DNA from: Xanthobacter aminoxidans
GTDB taxonomy: Bacteria > Pseudomonadota > Alphaproteobacteria > Rhizobiales > Xanthobacteraceae
Length of the DNA: 64,000 nucleotides
Direction: 5' to 3'
Assembly: GCF_023571765.1 (NCBI RefSeq)
Contig: NZ_JAMJXC010000007.1
Coordinates: forward strand, 1 to 64,000
The notes under the pieces were generated by a model, which worked only from the letters and a program-made list of their open reading frames with translations, did not search any database and was not told where the DNA came from. Shown piece by piece: positions 7,661-16,948 of the stretch (its first letter is position 1; each line of letters starts with the position of its first letter). The translations under genes were made by a program, and so were the position numbers.

Positions 7661-8397
7661 CCGCGCAGATTTCGTTCCGCAACCTCACTCTCGGCTATGA
7701 GCGCCACCCGGCCGTCCACCACCTCTCCGGCGATGTGGAGAAGGGCGCGCTGCTCGCCATCTGCGGCGCCAACGGCGCCGGCAAGTCCACGCTCCTCAAG
7801 GCCATCGGCGGCGCGCTGAAGCCGCTCGGCGGCACCATCGATCGCCACGGCCTCGACCCGCGCGAGATCGCCTACCTGCCGCAGGGCGCCGAGATCGACC
7901 GCAGCTTTCCCATCCATGTCTACGATATGGTGTCCATGGGCCTGTGGCGGCGTGCCGGCCTGTTCGGCGGCATCGGCCGGGCCGATCGGGAGAAGATCGA
8001 GCACGCCATCGCCGCCGTCGGCCTCGAAGGGTTCGAGAACCGGCCCATCGGCACGCTCTCCGGCGGGCAGATGCAGCGCACCCTGTTCGCCCGCCTGCTG
8101 CTGCAGGATGCCCGCGTGATCCTGCTCGACGAGCCGTTCACCGCCCTCGATGCCAAAACGGTCTCGGACCTCGTGGAACTGGTCCGCCGCTGGCACGGCG
8201 AGCAGCGCACCGTCATCGCGGTGCTGCACGATTTCGACCTGGTGCGCGCGACCTTCCCGCAGACGCTGCTCCTCGCCCGCACGCCTGTCGCATGGGGCCC
8301 CACCGCGGAAGCGCTCGACCCCGAGAACCTGCTCAAGGCCCGCCGCATGGGCGAGTCATGGCGTGACGACGCCGTCCCCTGCTCCGACGCGGCCTGA
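7657..8397 (+). CDS. znuC: Zinc/manganese ABC transporter ATP-binding protein (ZnuC-like)
   Basis: 246 residues. Walker A is GANGAGKST at 37-45, the ABC signature LSGGQMQR is at 134-141, and Walker B VILLDEP is at 154-160; a His switch lies in VLHDFD. This is the cluster-9 metal ABC ATPase that powers uptake through the permease encoded at 8599. It overlaps the preceding His-rich gene by four bases. The CobW-type GTPase downstream and His-rich tracts in three neighbours favour zinc over manganese, but metal specificity is not proven by the sequence. Confidence 0.88.
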   Translation: MTAQISFRNLTLGYERHPAVHHLSGDVEKGALLAICGANGAGKSTLLKAIGGALKPLGGTIDRHGLDPREIAYLPQGAEIDRSFPIHVYDMVSMGLWRRAGLFGGIGRADREKIEHAIAAVGLEGFENRPIGTLSGGQMQRTLFARLLLQDARVILLDEPFTALDAKTVSDLVELVRRWHGEQRTVIAVLHDFDLVRATFPQTLLLARTPVAWGPTAEALDPENLLKARRMGESWRDDAVPCSDAA

Positions 8398-8410
8398 TCC
8401 GACTTTCACC

Positions 8411-8432
8411 GACCGGCTGACGCCGGTCTTTT
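8411..8432 (+). terminator. Intrinsic-terminator-like hairpin inside the znu operon
   Basis: A 7-bp stem GACCGGC / GCCGGTC with a four-base loop TGAC is followed at once by TTTT. It begins 13 bases after the znuC stop and upstream of the permease gene, so it could partially terminate transcription between ATPase and permease. Confidence 0.6.
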
Positions 8433-8450
8433 GGACGCACATCACTGCTT

Positions 8451-8535
8451 TTGCGCTTGGCCGGGGACCACGGGCTCCGTCCAAGGCCGGTCCGGTTCCT
8501 CCAACCCACCGGATCGGCTCCCCGGCCAAGCGCAA
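8451..8535. repeat. Long inverted repeat in the znuC-znuB gap
   Basis: Perfect 17-bp arms, TTGCGCTTGGCCGGGGA at 8451-8467 and its complement at 8519-8535, enclose 51 bases. With the hairpin at 8411 it fills most of the 201-base gap between znuC and znuB. It could be a dispersed palindromic element or an RNA control structure. Confidence 0.65.
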
Positions 8536-8598
8536 GGGCAGGACGATGACAGATCCGGCCGGCCGCCTTGAGCGCGGCACGCGGCCCGGGATGGTTCG

Positions 8599-9471
8599 AT
8601 GAGCCTCTATGACACCTTCATTTCTCCCTTCGTGGAGTTCGAGTTCATGCGGCGGGCGCTGGCCGGCGTGTTCGCGCTGTCGCTCGGCGCGGGGCCGGTG
8701 GGCGCGTTCCTGATGCTGCGGCGCATGTCGCTGACGGGCGATGCCATGGCCCATGCCATCCTGCCCGGCGCGGCCATCGGCTTCCTGTTCGCCGGCCTCA
8801 ACCTCTACGCCATGACCGCCGGCGGCCTCGCGGCCGGCCTTCTGGTGGCGGTGGGCGCGGGCGTGGTGGCGCGGGCGACGGGGATGAAGGAGGACGCCTC
8901 GCTGGCGGCCTTTTATCTCATCTCGCTGGCGCTGGGCGTGCTCATCGTCTCGCTGCGCGGCTCCAACGTAGACCTGCTGCACGTGCTGTTCGGCACGGTG
9001 CTGGGCATCGACGACGCGACGCTGGTGCTCATCGCCGGCATCACCACCATCACGCTGCTCACCCTCGCCGTGGTGTGGCGGCCGCTGGTGCTGGAATGCG
9101 TAGACCCCACCTTCCTCGCCTCGGTGAGCCGCAGCGGCGGCGTCAGCCACATCGCCTTCCTGTCGCTGGTGGTGCTGAACCTCGTGGGCGGCTTCCACGC
9201 CCTCGGCACGCTTCTCTCGGTGGGGCTGATGATGCTGCCGGCCGCCACCGCGCGCTTCTTCGTGCGCGACCTCACGGCGCTGGTCACCACCTCCACGCTG
9301 ATCGCCTTCGGTTCGGGCGTCGCGGGTCTGCTCGTCTCCTACAACCTCGGCACGCCGTCCGGCCCGTCCATCATCCTGGTCGCCGGTCTCGCCTATGCCG
9401 GCGCCGTCTTTTTCGGGCCGATCGGCGGTCTTGCCGGCCGCCTCGTCCCTCGCCGTCACCTTGAAGCCTGA
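8599..9471 (+). CDS. znuB: Zinc/manganese ABC transporter permease (ZnuB-like)
   Basis: 290 residues with about eight hydrophobic segments typical of ABC-3 permeases. Landmark stretches are LRRMSLTGDAMAHAILPGAAIGF near the N-terminus and GTLLSVGLMMLPAATARFF in the second half. It forms the membrane channel of the metal importer with ZnuC and the binding protein encoded 11 bases downstream. Its separation from znuC by a 201-base structured gap is unusual for this operon type. Confidence 0.9.
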   Translation: MSLYDTFISPFVEFEFMRRALAGVFALSLGAGPVGAFLMLRRMSLTGDAMAHAILPGAAIGFLFAGLNLYAMTAGGLAAGLLVAVGAGVVARATGMKEDASLAAFYLISLALGVLIVSLRGSNVDLLHVLFGTVLGIDDATLVLIAGITTITLLTLAVVWRPLVLECVDPTFLASVSRSGGVSHIAFLSLVVLNLVGGFHALGTLLSVGLMMLPAATARFFVRDLTALVTTSTLIAFGSGVAGLLVSYNLGTPSGPSIILVAGLAYAGAVFFGPIGGLAGRLVPRRHLEA

Positions 9472-9482
9472 AGAGGACTTTC

Positions 9483-10460
9483 ATGATCTCCAGACGTCTC
9501 CTCCTCGCCGCCGGCATGGTCGCCGGCCTTGGCCTGCCCGTGGCCGGGCCGGCGCTCGCGCAGGCCCCTGCCCAGAAGATGCCCGTGGTGGCCTCCTTCT
9601 CCATCCTCGGCGATTTCGTGAAGCAGGTGGGCGGCGACCGCGTGGCCGTCACCACCATCGTCGGCCCCAACGGCGATGCCCACGTCTACCAGCCCACCCC
9701 CGCCGACGCGAAGGCGGTGGCCGCGGCCAAGGTGGTGTTCGTCAACGGCCTCGGCTTCGAAGGCTGGATGGACCGCCTCATCAAGGCGTCCGGCACCAAG
9801 GCGCCCATCGTCGTCGCCACCAAGGGCATCACGCCCCGCACCGGCTTCGTCGATCATGACGACGACGAGAAGCCGAAGGCCAAGGGCAAGGACAAGCACG
9901 ACCACGCCAAGGAAGGCGGCCATGACCACGGCGGCATCGACCCCCACGCCTGGCAGTCCATCGCCAACGCCAAGGTCTATGTGGCCAACGTGCGTGACGG
10001 CCTGATCGCCGCCGATCCGGACGGCCGCGACGTCTACACCGCCAATGCCGCGGCCTACACCGCCAAGCTTGATGCGCTGGAGACGGAAGTGAAGTCCGCC
10101 ATGGCCAAGATCCCGGCCGACCAGCGCCGCATCATCACTTCCCACGACGCCTTCGGCTATTTCGGCGAGGCCTACGGCCTGGTGCTGGTCGCCCCCGAGG
10201 GTGTCTCCACCGAGAGCGAGGCCTCGGCCAAGGACGTCGGCCGCATCATCCGCCAGATCAAGGCGCAGAAGATCCCGGCCGTGTTCGTCGAGAACGTCAC
10301 CGACCCGCGTCTCATCCAGCGCATCGCCAAGGAAAGCGGCGCCAAGGTGGGCGGAACGCTCTATTCCGACGCACTGTCCGATGACAAAGGCCCCGCGAGC
10401 ACCTACATCGACATGATGCACTCCAACGTGCGCGAACTCTCGTCCGCTCTGTCGAGCTGA
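9483..10460 (+). CDS. znuA: Periplasmic zinc-binding protein of the ABC transporter (ZnuA-like)
   Basis: 325 residues with a cleavable signal peptide (MISRRLLLAAGMVAGLGL to ALAQA). The cluster A-I fold shows the metal ligands His in GDAHVYQPTPAD and His in GGIDPHAWQS, separated by a charged His/Asp/Lys loop (about residues 120-158) that is diagnostic of ZnuA rather than Mn-specific relatives. It captures zinc in the periplasm and delivers it to ZnuB. A ribosome site GAAGAGGA precedes the ATG. Confidence 0.92.
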   Translation: MISRRLLLAAGMVAGLGLPVAGPALAQAPAQKMPVVASFSILGDFVKQVGGDRVAVTTIVGPNGDAHVYQPTPADAKAVAAAKVVFVNGLGFEGWMDRLIKASGTKAPIVVATKGITPRTGFVDHDDDEKPKAKGKDKHDHAKEGGHDHGGIDPHAWQSIANAKVYVANVRDGLIAADPDGRDVYTANAAAYTAKLDALETEVKSAMAKIPADQRRIITSHDAFGYFGEAYGLVLVAPEGVSTESEASAKDVGRIIRQIKAQKIPAVFVENVTDPRLIQRIAKESGAKVGGTLYSDALSDDKGPASTYIDMMHSNVRELSSALSS

Positions 10461-10480
10461 GGGGACGCCCGTTTCCTTCC

Positions 10481-10503
10481 GGCGGCCGCCTCGCGCGGCC
10501 GCC
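10481..10503 (+). repeat. Stem-loop between znuA and the CobW-type gene
   Basis: A perfect 9-bp stem GGCGGCCGC / GCGGCCGCC with loop CTCGC and no U run. It may protect the upstream mRNA or reduce read-through into the GTPase gene. Confidence 0.5.
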
Positions 10504-10522
10504 GCAGTACCAAGGTGAAGCC

Positions 10523-11593
10523 ATGGCTGAAACGCAGGCCGAGAAGATCCCCGTCACCGTGTTGACCGGCTATCTGGGTGCCGGCAAGACCACGCTGCTC
10601 AACCGCATCCTGTCGCAGCCCCACGGCAAGAAATTCGCCGTCATCGTCAACGAGTTCGGCGAGATCGGTATCGACAACGACCTCGTGGTGGGCGCCGACG
10701 AGGAAGTGTTCGAGATGAACAACGGGTGCATCTGCTGCACCGTGCGCGGCGACCTCATCCGCATCATCGACGGCCTCTTGCGCCGCAAGGGCGGCTTCGA
10801 CGGCATCATCGTCGAGACCACCGGGCTGGCGGACCCCGCCCCCGTGGCCCAGACCTTCTTCGTGGACGAGGAAGTGCAGGCCAAGACCAAGCTCGACGCG
10901 GTGGTCACGGTGGCCGATGCCAAGTGGCTCTCCGACCGCCTGAAGGACGCCCCCGAGGCGAAGAATCAGGTGGCCTTCGCCGACGTCATCCTCCTCAACA
11001 AGACCGACCTCGTGACCGGCGCGGAGCTGGACGCGGTGGAAGCCCGCATCCGCGGCATCAATCCCTACGCCAAGCTCTACCGCACCCAGAAGTCCGAGAT
11101 CGACATCGCCAAGGTGCTGAACCAGGGCGCCTTCGATCTCGAGCGCGTGCTGGAGCTGGAGCCCGCCTTCCTCGAGGAGGACGAGCACCACCATCACCAC
11201 CACGCCCATGGCGAGGCGTGCGGCCCGGACTGCGGCCACGATCATCACGACCACGATCATGACCACCATCACCACGGGCTGAAGGCGGTGCATGACGAGG
11301 AGATCCAGTCGGTCTCCTTCTCCACCGACAAGCCGCTGGACCCGGACAAGTTCTTCCCCTGGGTGCAGAACATCGTGCAGGTGGAGGGGCCGAACATCCT
11401 GCGGTCCAAGGGCATCCTGTCGTTCAAGGACGATCCCGACCGCTTCGTGTTCCAGGGCGTGCACATGATCCTCGACGGGGACCACCAGCGCCCGTGGAAG
11501 GACGACGAGAAGCGCCTCAGCCGCATCGTCTTCATCGGCCGCCAGCTCAAGCGCGACCTGCTCGAAGAGGGCTTCCTCACCTGCGTGGCGTGA
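10523..11593 (+). CDS. CobW/COG0523 family GTPase, probable zinc metallochaperone
   Basis: 356 residues. Walker A GYLGAGKTT begins at residue 16, the invariant CxCC metal motif is C69-I-C71-C72, and NKTD (158-161) gives guanine specificity. Residues 221-250 form a very His-rich linker with a CGPDC pair, followed by the CobW C-terminal domain. Family members (ZigA, YeiR, ZNG1) use GTP hydrolysis to pass zinc to client proteins. The position 62 bases after znuA supports a zinc role and shared control. No cobalamin genes are nearby, which argues against cobW proper. Confidence 0.9.
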   Translation: MAETQAEKIPVTVLTGYLGAGKTTLLNRILSQPHGKKFAVIVNEFGEIGIDNDLVVGADEEVFEMNNGCICCTVRGDLIRIIDGLLRRKGGFDGIIVETTGLADPAPVAQTFFVDEEVQAKTKLDAVVTVADAKWLSDRLKDAPEAKNQVAFADVILLNKTDLVTGAELDAVEARIRGINPYAKLYRTQKSEIDIAKVLNQGAFDLERVLELEPAFLEEDEHHHHHHAHGEACGPDCGHDHHDHDHDHHHHGLKAVHDEEIQSVSFSTDKPLDPDKFFPWVQNIVQVEGPNILRSKGILSFKDDPDRFVFQGVHMILDGDHQRPWKDDEKRLSRIVFIGRQLKRDLLEEGFLTCVA

Positions 11594-11606
11594 GGGCCGT
11601 CTGATC

Positions 11607-11623
11607 GGGGCGCGACGCGCCCC
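11607..11623 (+). terminator. Hairpin after the CobW-type gene
   Basis: Stem GGGGCGC / GCGCCCC with a three-base loop, followed by ATCATCATTCTA, between convergent genes. It is probably the end of the zinc operon, though the U tract is poor. Confidence 0.45.
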
Positions 11624-11682
11624 ATCATCATTCTATCCCTGCGCCGCCCGGTCCGGCCGGCGCGGGGTTTCGGGAGAGCCTG

Positions 11683-12870
11683 TCAGTTCCCCGCCAGCGC
11701 CTTCAGCGCCGCAAGCACCTGTTCCGTATCCGCCCCCAGTCGCGGGCTGGCGCTTTTCGCCACCTGCCGCACGCCATCGAGCACGATGGGGCTCGCCACG
11801 GCGGGAATGGTGCCGCCGCCCGCCTCCGCAAGGTCCACGCGCAGGCCGCGCGCCTTCACCTGCGGGTCCTCGAACACCTGCGACACCGTATTGATCGGCC
11901 CGGCCGGCACGCCCTTCGCCTCCAGCGCGGCGAGCAGGTCGTCGCGGGCGAAGGCCATGGTCAGCGCGGTGAGCTTCGGCACCAGCGCGGCGCGGTTGGC
12001 GACGCGGGCGGGATTGGTGGCGTAGTCGGCCGCCTGCGCCAGCTCCGGCGCGCCGAGCACGGCGCAGAAGCGGGCGAACTGCCCGTCATTGCCGATGGCG
12101 GCGATGAAATAGCCGTCTGCGCAGGGAAAGACCTGATAGGGCACGATGTTGGGATGGGCATTGCCCATGCGCTTCGGTGCCTTGCCGGAGGTGAGGTAGT
12201 TCATGGCCTGGTTGGCCAGCACGCCCACCTGCGTGTCCAAGAGCGCCATGTCCACATGGCCGCCCGTGCCGGTCTCGTCGCGCCGGCGCAGGGCCGCGAG
12301 GATGCCCACGGTGGCATAGAGGCCGGTGAAGATGTCGGCGAAGGCGACGCCCACCTTCTGCGGCTCCCCATCCGGCGCGCCGGTGAGGTCCATGATGCCG
12401 CCCATGCCCTGCACCAGGAAGTCATAGCCCGCGCGCGGCGCATAGGGGCCGTCTTGCCCGAAGCCGGTGACGGAGCAATAGACGAGGCGGGGATTTTCTG
12501 TCTTCAGGCTCTCATAGTCGAGCCCGTACTTCTTCAGCCCGCCGACCTTGAAATTCTCGATGAGCACATCGCTCTGCCGGGCGAGATCGCGGATGACCTT
12601 CTGGCCCTCTTCCGTCTCGAAATCCACCGCCACCGAGCGCTTGCCGCGATTGGTGGAATGGAAATAGGCGGCGCCGAGGTCCGCCCCGTCCGCCCCCTTC
12701 AGGAAGGGCGGGCCCCAGGTGCGCGTATCGTCCCCGCCGCCCGGCCGCTCCACCTTGATGACCTCCGCCCCGAGATCCGCGAGCAACTGCCCGCACCAGG
12801 GACCCGCGAGGATGCGGGCGAGTTCGAGGACGCGAAGGCCGGCGAGGGGAGCGGAGGCAGGGGAGGACAT
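11683..12870 (-). CDS. CaiB/BaiF CoA-transferase, probably glutarate:CoA transferase
   Basis: 395 residues from ATG 12870 (MSSPASAPLAGLRVLELA). It is a class III CoA-transferase with the typical start LRVLELARILAGPWCGQLLADLGAEVIKVE, the catalytic Asp in AGYDFLVQGMGG, and GGHVDMALLD. The gene lies just downstream of gcdH on the same strand, the arrangement of SUGCT-type enzymes that move CoA from succinyl-CoA to glutarate. Substrate is inferred from this neighbour only. An in-frame start 21 codons earlier exists (12933), but that sequence is low complexity and overlaps the repeat at 12929. Confidence 0.85.
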   Translation of the reverse strand: MSSPASAPLAGLRVLELARILAGPWCGQLLADLGAEVIKVERPGGGDDTRTWGPPFLKGADGADLGAAYFHSTNRGKRSVAVDFETEEGQKVIRDLARQSDVLIENFKVGGLKKYGLDYESLKTENPRLVYCSVTGFGQDGPYAPRAGYDFLVQGMGGIMDLTGAPDGEPQKVGVAFADIFTGLYATVGILAALRRRDETGTGGHVDMALLDTQVGVLANQAMNYLTSGKAPKRMGNAHPNIVPYQVFPCADGYFIAAIGNDGQFARFCAVLGAPELAQAADYATNPARVANRAALVPKLTALTMAFARDDLLAALEAKGVPAGPINTVSQVFEDPQVKARGLRVDLAEAGGGTIPAVASPIVLDGVRQVAKSASPRLGADTEQVLAALKALAGN

Positions 12871-12928
12871 GGGAGGACTCGTGTTGACGAATGAGCCGGA
12901 CGACGATGCCGGCACCGCAGCGTCCGCT

Positions 12929-13023
12929 GTCATCCCCCGGCTTGTCCGGGGGATCCACTGTGCCGTTTGTCAGGCGGCCGGCCAAGTGGCGCGGTGGATG
13001 CCCCGGACAAGCCGGGGCATGAC
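12929..13023. repeat. Paired palindromic repeat, copy 1
   Basis: Two inverted units of about 30 bases (GTCATCCCCCGGCTTGTCC at 12929 and the complementary type ending CCGGGGCATGAC at 13023) flank a short spacer. The same design occurs at 16949-17054, 28888-28997 and 34140-34250. All four copies are intergenic. Confidence 0.85.
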
Positions 13024-13049
13024 GGTTCCTTTGTGGCGGGTGGGCGCTC

Positions 13050-14243
13050 TCAGAAGAACGCCTGAATTCCGGTGATCGCCCGGCCGAGGATCAGCGCGTG
13101 GATGTCGTGCGTGCCCTCGTAGGTGTTCACCGTCTCCAGGTTCGCCGCGTGGCGGATGACGTGGAATTCGGCGGAGATGCCGTTGCCGCCGTGCATGTCG
13201 CGGGCGACCCGCGCGATGTCCAGCGCCTTGCCGCAATTGTTGCGCTTGAGGAAGGAGATGGCCTCGATGGGCAGCGTGCCGTCATCGAACATCCGCCCCG
13301 CGCGCAGCGCGAGCTGGAGGCCCAGCGCGATCTCGGTCGCCATGTCCGCCAGCTTCTTCTGCACCAGCTGGGTGGCGGCCAGCGGCTTGCCGAACTGCTT
13401 GCGGTCCAGCGTGTACTGGCGGGCGGCCGCGTAGCAGGCCTCCGCCGCGCCCATGGCGCCCCAGCCGATGCCGTAGCGGGCGCGGTTGAGGCAGCCGAAG
13501 GGGCCGGGCAGGCCGGCGGCGTTGGGCAGGAGGTTCTCTTCCGGGATCTCCACGTCTTCCAGCACCACCTCGCCGGTGATGGAGGCGCGCAGCGAGAGCT
13601 TGCCCTCGATCTTGGGGGTGGAGAAGCCCTTCATGCCGCGCTCCACGACGAAGCCCTTGATGGCGTTGTCATGCGCCGCGGACTTCGCCCACACCACCGC
13701 GAGGTCGGAGATGGGCGAGTTGGTGATCCACATCTTGGCGCCGTTGAGGCGATAGCCACCGTCGATCTTCTCGGCGCGGGTGCGCATGCCGGCGGGATCG
13801 GAGCCCGCGTCCGGCTCGGTCAGGCCGAAGCAGCCGACCCACTCGCCGGTGGCGAGCTTGGGCAGGTACTTCTTGCGCTGCTCTTCGGTGCCGTAGGCAT
13901 AGATGGGGTGCATGACGAGGGAGGACTGCACGCTCATGGCCGAACGGTAGCCCGAATCCACCCGCTCCACCTCGCGCGCGGCGAGGCCGTAGGCGACATA
14001 GCCGAGGCCGGCGCCGCCGTATTCCGCCGGGATGGTGGGGCCGAGCAGGCCGAGCTCGCCCATCTCGTTCATGATCTCGCGGTCGAAGCGCTCGTCGAGA
14101 TAGGCGGAGGTCACGCGCGGCAGCAGCTTTTCCTGCGCATAGTCGCGGGCGGTGTCGCGCACCAGGCGCTCGTCCTCGGTGAGCTGGCTGTTGAGATCGA
14201 AGGGGTCGGCCCAGTCGAAGATCGGCTTACCGGATGCGGCCAT
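13050..14243 (-). CDS. gcdH: Glutaryl-CoA dehydrogenase
   Basis: 397 residues. The acyl-CoA dehydrogenase fold shows [12 protein letters not shown] and [18 protein letters not shown] (FAD/substrate region), [12 protein letters not shown], and the catalytic Glu in [22 protein letters not shown], the GCDH version of the C-terminal signature. The enzyme oxidises and decarboxylates glutaryl-CoA to crotonyl-CoA in lysine and tryptophan breakdown. It precedes the CoA-transferase gene, from which it is separated by the palindromic repeat at 12929. It is divergent from a TetR regulator. Confidence 0.93.
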   Translation of the reverse strand: MAASGKPIFDWADPFDLNSQLTEDERLVRDTARDYAQEKLLPRVTSAYLDERFDREIMNEMGELGLLGPTIPAEYGGAGLGYVAYGLAAREVERVDSGYRSAMSVQSSLVMHPIYAYGTEEQRKKYLPKLATGEWVGCFGLTEPDAGSDPAGMRTRAEKIDGGYRLNGAKMWITNSPISDLAVVWAKSAAHDNAIKGFVVERGMKGFSTPKIEGKLSLRASITGEVVLEDVEIPEENLLPNAAGLPGPFGCLNRARYGIGWGAMGAAEACYAAARQYTLDRKQFGKPLAATQLVQKKLADMATEIALGLQLALRAGRMFDDGTLPIEAISFLKRNNCGKALDIARVARDMHGGNGISAEFHVIRHAANLETVNTYEGTHDIHALILGRAITGIQAFF

Positions 14244-14298
14244 GGTGCGTCTCCCGCGCTAGAAATCACCGCCGGATGGCGGCAGGCATTTACATTCC

Positions 14299-14310
14299 TA
14301 CCAGTCGGTA
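14299..14310. promoter_or_regulatory. Candidate TetR operator between gcdH and its divergent regulator
   Basis: TACCAGTCGGTA has palindromic arms TACC/GGTA and lies in an AT-rich stretch with TATATAAATAAA, between the divergent start codons. Position and symmetry suggest the binding site of the adjacent TetR protein; this is inference. Confidence 0.45.
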
Positions 14311-14344
14311 TATAAATAAAAGCCAATCGTCAAGGAGCACGACG

Positions 14345-15052
14345 CTGCAGGATCGAGGCGACCACGAACAGGATGCGCCGGCCCGCCCGGCCCCCGCCCG
14401 GCGGCGCGGACGTCCGCCGAAATCGGCGGCCCTGCGCGTCGCGGCGGACGGCGATGGCGCGCGCCTTGGCCGCCCGCCGATGATGACCGACCCGCGCGCG
14501 GAAATCCTGCGGCAGGCCGCGCAAATGTTCGCGCAGAAGGGCTATGTGGATTCTTCGCTCAGCGAGGTGGCGCGGTCACTCAACTATTCCAAGGGCGCCA
14601 TCTACAACTATTTCTCCTCGAAGCAGGAGATCTACGACGCCATCATCATCTTCACCCTCACCGGGCTCAACGACGCGTCAGCCGCGGCGGTGAAGCGGGA
14701 GGACCCGCCGGCCGAGCAGCTGAAGCAGTTCATGGTCGCCCACGCCCGCTTCCTCGCCGACAATTACGATTGCTTCGTCACCATGCTGGTGGGCTTTTCC
14801 GGCATGGCCAATACCGGGCTGAAGGGCGATGCCCTCGCCTTGCGCGATGCCCATGAGGGCCTCCTACGCCGGATCATCGCCGACGGCGTGGCGGACGGTT
14901 CGTTCCGCGAGGTGGGCGCGGCCATGACCGGGCGCGCGGTGCTCTCGCTGCTGAGCTGGATGGTGCGCTGGTTCAAGCCCGGCGGCGGCAAATCCGCCGA
15001 AGAGGTCGCGCTGGAATATCACGATCTGCTGGTGCGCGGACTGGTGGCCTGA
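14345..15052 (+). CDS. TetR/AcrR family transcriptional regulator of the glutaryl-CoA genes
   Basis: About 235 residues if translation begins at the CTG at 14345, which lies seven bases after a good AAGGAG; the next ATG (14480) would give 190 residues (MMTDPRAEIL). The N-terminal part has two GRPP motifs (RGRPPK and LGRPPM), then a TetR HTH: ILRQAAQMFAQKGYVDSSLSEVARSLNYSKGAIYNYFSSKQEIYDAI in order. The C-terminal two thirds is an all-helical ligand domain. Divergent placement next to gcdH suggests it responds to an acyl-CoA of that pathway. An upstream in-frame ATG at 14234 would place the coding region over the likely operator and is disfavoured. Confidence 0.8.
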   Translation: MQDRGDHEQDAPARPAPARRRGRPPKSAALRVAADGDGARLGRPPMMTDPRAEILRQAAQMFAQKGYVDSSLSEVARSLNYSKGAIYNYFSSKQEIYDAIIIFTLTGLNDASAAAVKREDPPAEQLKQFMVAHARFLADNYDCFVTMLVGFSGMANTGLKGDALALRDAHEGLLRRIIADGVADGSFREVGAAMTGRAVLSLLSWMVRWFKPGGGKSAEEVALEYHDLLVRGLVA

Positions 15053-15059
15053 GGGGGCG

Positions 15060-16007
15060 TCACCCCCCTCCCCCCTCCATGCTCTTCATCAGAACATCGA
15101 GCCCTTCGTCGGGTGTTGCCGTGGGCCAGTCGGGCATCTGGTGGCGGAAGAAGGTCGCCTGCCTTTTGGCGTAGCGGCGGGTGTCGCTCTGGCCCTCGGC
15201 GATGGCCTCGGCGAGGGTCATCTCCCCCTTGAGAGCGCGCGTGAGGGCCGGCGCGCCGTGGGCCTTCAGCACCGTGCGGTCGGGGGCGAGGTCGCGCGCG
15301 GCGAGCGCACGCACCTCCTCCAACGCCCCGGCGGCCATCATCGTCTCGAAGCGGGCGTCGATGCGCTGGCGCAGTGTCTCCCGACCCACCTCCAGCACGA
15401 TCTTCGCGCAGCCCGCCGCATCGAGCACCGGCGGCTGGGCGTCCCTCTGCCAGTCGGTCAGCGAGCGGCCGGTGGCGTGGATCACCTCCAGCGCGCGCAG
15501 CACCCGCTGGCGGTCGTTCACCTTCAGCCGCTCGGCGCTTGCGGGATCGACCGTGGCGAGGCGGGCGTGGAGGGCTGCGCTGTCCAGCGCCTCGGCCGCG
15601 CCGCGCACCTCGGCGCGCACCGCTTCGGGAATGGCGGGAATTTCGGCAAGCCCCTGCGTCAATGCGCGGAAATAGAGCCCCGTGCCGCCTACGAACACCG
15701 GCAGTCGCCCCGCCGCCTCCGCCTCGGCGAGGGCGCGTTTCGCATCCTCCAGCCAGCGGCCGACGGAATAGTCCGTGTCCGCATCCACATGGCCGTAGAG
15801 GCCGTGGGGCACCCGCGCCATTTCCGCGACGGTCGGCCGCGCCGTGAGCACCCAAAGATCGCCATAGACTTGCATGGAATCTGCATTGAGGACGATGCCG
15901 CCCGTCCGCTCGGCCACGGCCAGCGCGAGCGCCGACTTGCCGCTGGCGGTCGGACCTGCGATGAGCACCGCCAACGGTTTTCCCCCTTCGAGCTTTGAAA
16001 ATGCCAT
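15060..16007 (-). CDS. miaA: tRNA dimethylallyltransferase
   Basis: 315 residues. The P-loop [11 protein letters not shown] is at residues 18-28, followed by [12 protein letters not shown], and [15 protein letters not shown] in the middle; [14 protein letters not shown] near the end is typical. It transfers a dimethylallyl group to A37 of tRNAs that read UNN codons. The start codon overlaps the serB start on the other strand: CCATGG at 16004-16009 holds CAT for miaA and ATG for serB. Its 3' end is seven bases from the convergent TetR gene. Confidence 0.95.
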   Translation of the reverse strand: MAFSKLEGGKPLAVLIAGPTASGKSALALAVAERTGGIVLNADSMQVYGDLWVLTARPTVAEMARVPHGLYGHVDADTDYSVGRWLEDAKRALAEAEAAGRLPVFVGGTGLYFRALTQGLAEIPAIPEAVRAEVRGAAEALDSAALHARLATVDPASAERLKVNDRQRVLRALEVIHATGRSLTDWQRDAQPPVLDAAGCAKIVLEVGRETLRQRIDARFETMMAAGALEEVRALAARDLAPDRTVLKAHGAPALTRALKGEMTLAEAIAEGQSDTRRYAKRQATFFRHQMPDWPTATPDEGLDVLMKSMEGGGG

Positions 16008-16905
16008 GGCCTACGTCGCGACGCTGATTTCAAACCCATCTGCCCCGGCTTTGACCTACGAGGCAATCCATGCCGCCCTTTCCGTGCTGCCGCAGGCGCA
16101 GGATCCGGTGGTGCTGGACGAAGGCGTGGCGGTCGATATCCACTTCGTCCCGGAACTTGCCGCCGATGCGGGCGCGCTGGCGGATGCGGTGCGCGGCGCG
16201 CTGAATGGTGCGCCCATCGACGTGGTGGTGCAGCTGGAGACCGGCCGGCGCAAGCGCCTGTTCCTCGCCGACATGGATTCGACCATGATCGGGCAGGAGT
16301 GCATCGACGAGCTGGCCGACCTCGTGGGCCTGAAGGCGCACGTCTCCGCCATCACCGAGCGCGCCATGCGCGGCGAGATCGCCTTCGAGCCGGCTTTGCG
16401 CGAGCGCGTGGCGCTGCTGCGCGGCCTGTCCGCGGGCGTGGTGGGCGACGTGCTGCGCGAGCGCATCACGCTGACCCCCGGCGGGCCGGAGCTGGTGGGC
16501 ACCATGAAGGCCAACGGCGCCTATGCCGCCCTCGTCTCCGGCGGCTTCACCTTGTTCACGCAGGAGATCGCCGCGCGCATCGGCTTCGACGAGAACCGCG
16601 CCAACGAACTGCTGGTGGAAGACGGCACGCTGCTGGGTGCGGTCGCCGAGCCCATCCTCGGCCGCGACGCCAAGCTCGCGACGCTGGTGGAATTGCGCGA
16701 CCGGCTGCACCTCGCCCCGTCCGAGACCATGGCGGTGGGCGACGGGGCCAACGATCTCGCCATGCTGGGAGAGGCCGGCCTCGGCGTCGCCTATCACGCC
16801 AAGCCCGCGGTGGCGGCGGCGGCCCATGCCCGCATCGACCACGGCGACCTTACCGCGCTGCTCTACATGCAGGGCTACAGAAGCAGCGAATTCCGCACGA
16901 CTTGA
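16006..16905 (+). CDS. serB: Phosphoserine phosphatase
   Basis: 299 residues. An N-terminal domain of about 80 residues precedes the HAD core with [14 protein letters not shown] (catalytic Asp pair and Thr), SGGFTLFTQ, and [10 protein letters not shown]. It removes phosphate from phosphoserine, the last step of serine synthesis. The ATG at 16006 is favoured because the protein MAYVATLIS aligns with the family start; it overlaps the miaA start, so the serB promoter must lie within miaA. Confidence 0.93.
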   Translation: MAYVATLISNPSAPALTYEAIHAALSVLPQAQDPVVLDEGVAVDIHFVPELAADAGALADAVRGALNGAPIDVVVQLETGRRKRLFLADMDSTMIGQECIDELADLVGLKAHVSAITERAMRGEIAFEPALRERVALLRGLSAGVVGDVLRERITLTPGGPELVGTMKANGAYAALVSGGFTLFTQEIAARIGFDENRANELLVEDGTLLGAVAEPILGRDAKLATLVELRDRLHLAPSETMAVGDGANDLAMLGEAGLGVAYHAKPAVAAAAHARIDHGDLTALLYMQGYRSSEFRTT

Positions 16906-16948
16906 GAACGGAACGAGCACTTCTCGGCGTGCGGACCTAAAGTCCCGC

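Noticed and set aside
10523-11593. Cobalamin biosynthesis cobW
   Set aside because: Neighbours are zinc transport genes and the protein has the very His-rich linker of zinc-linked COG0523 members.
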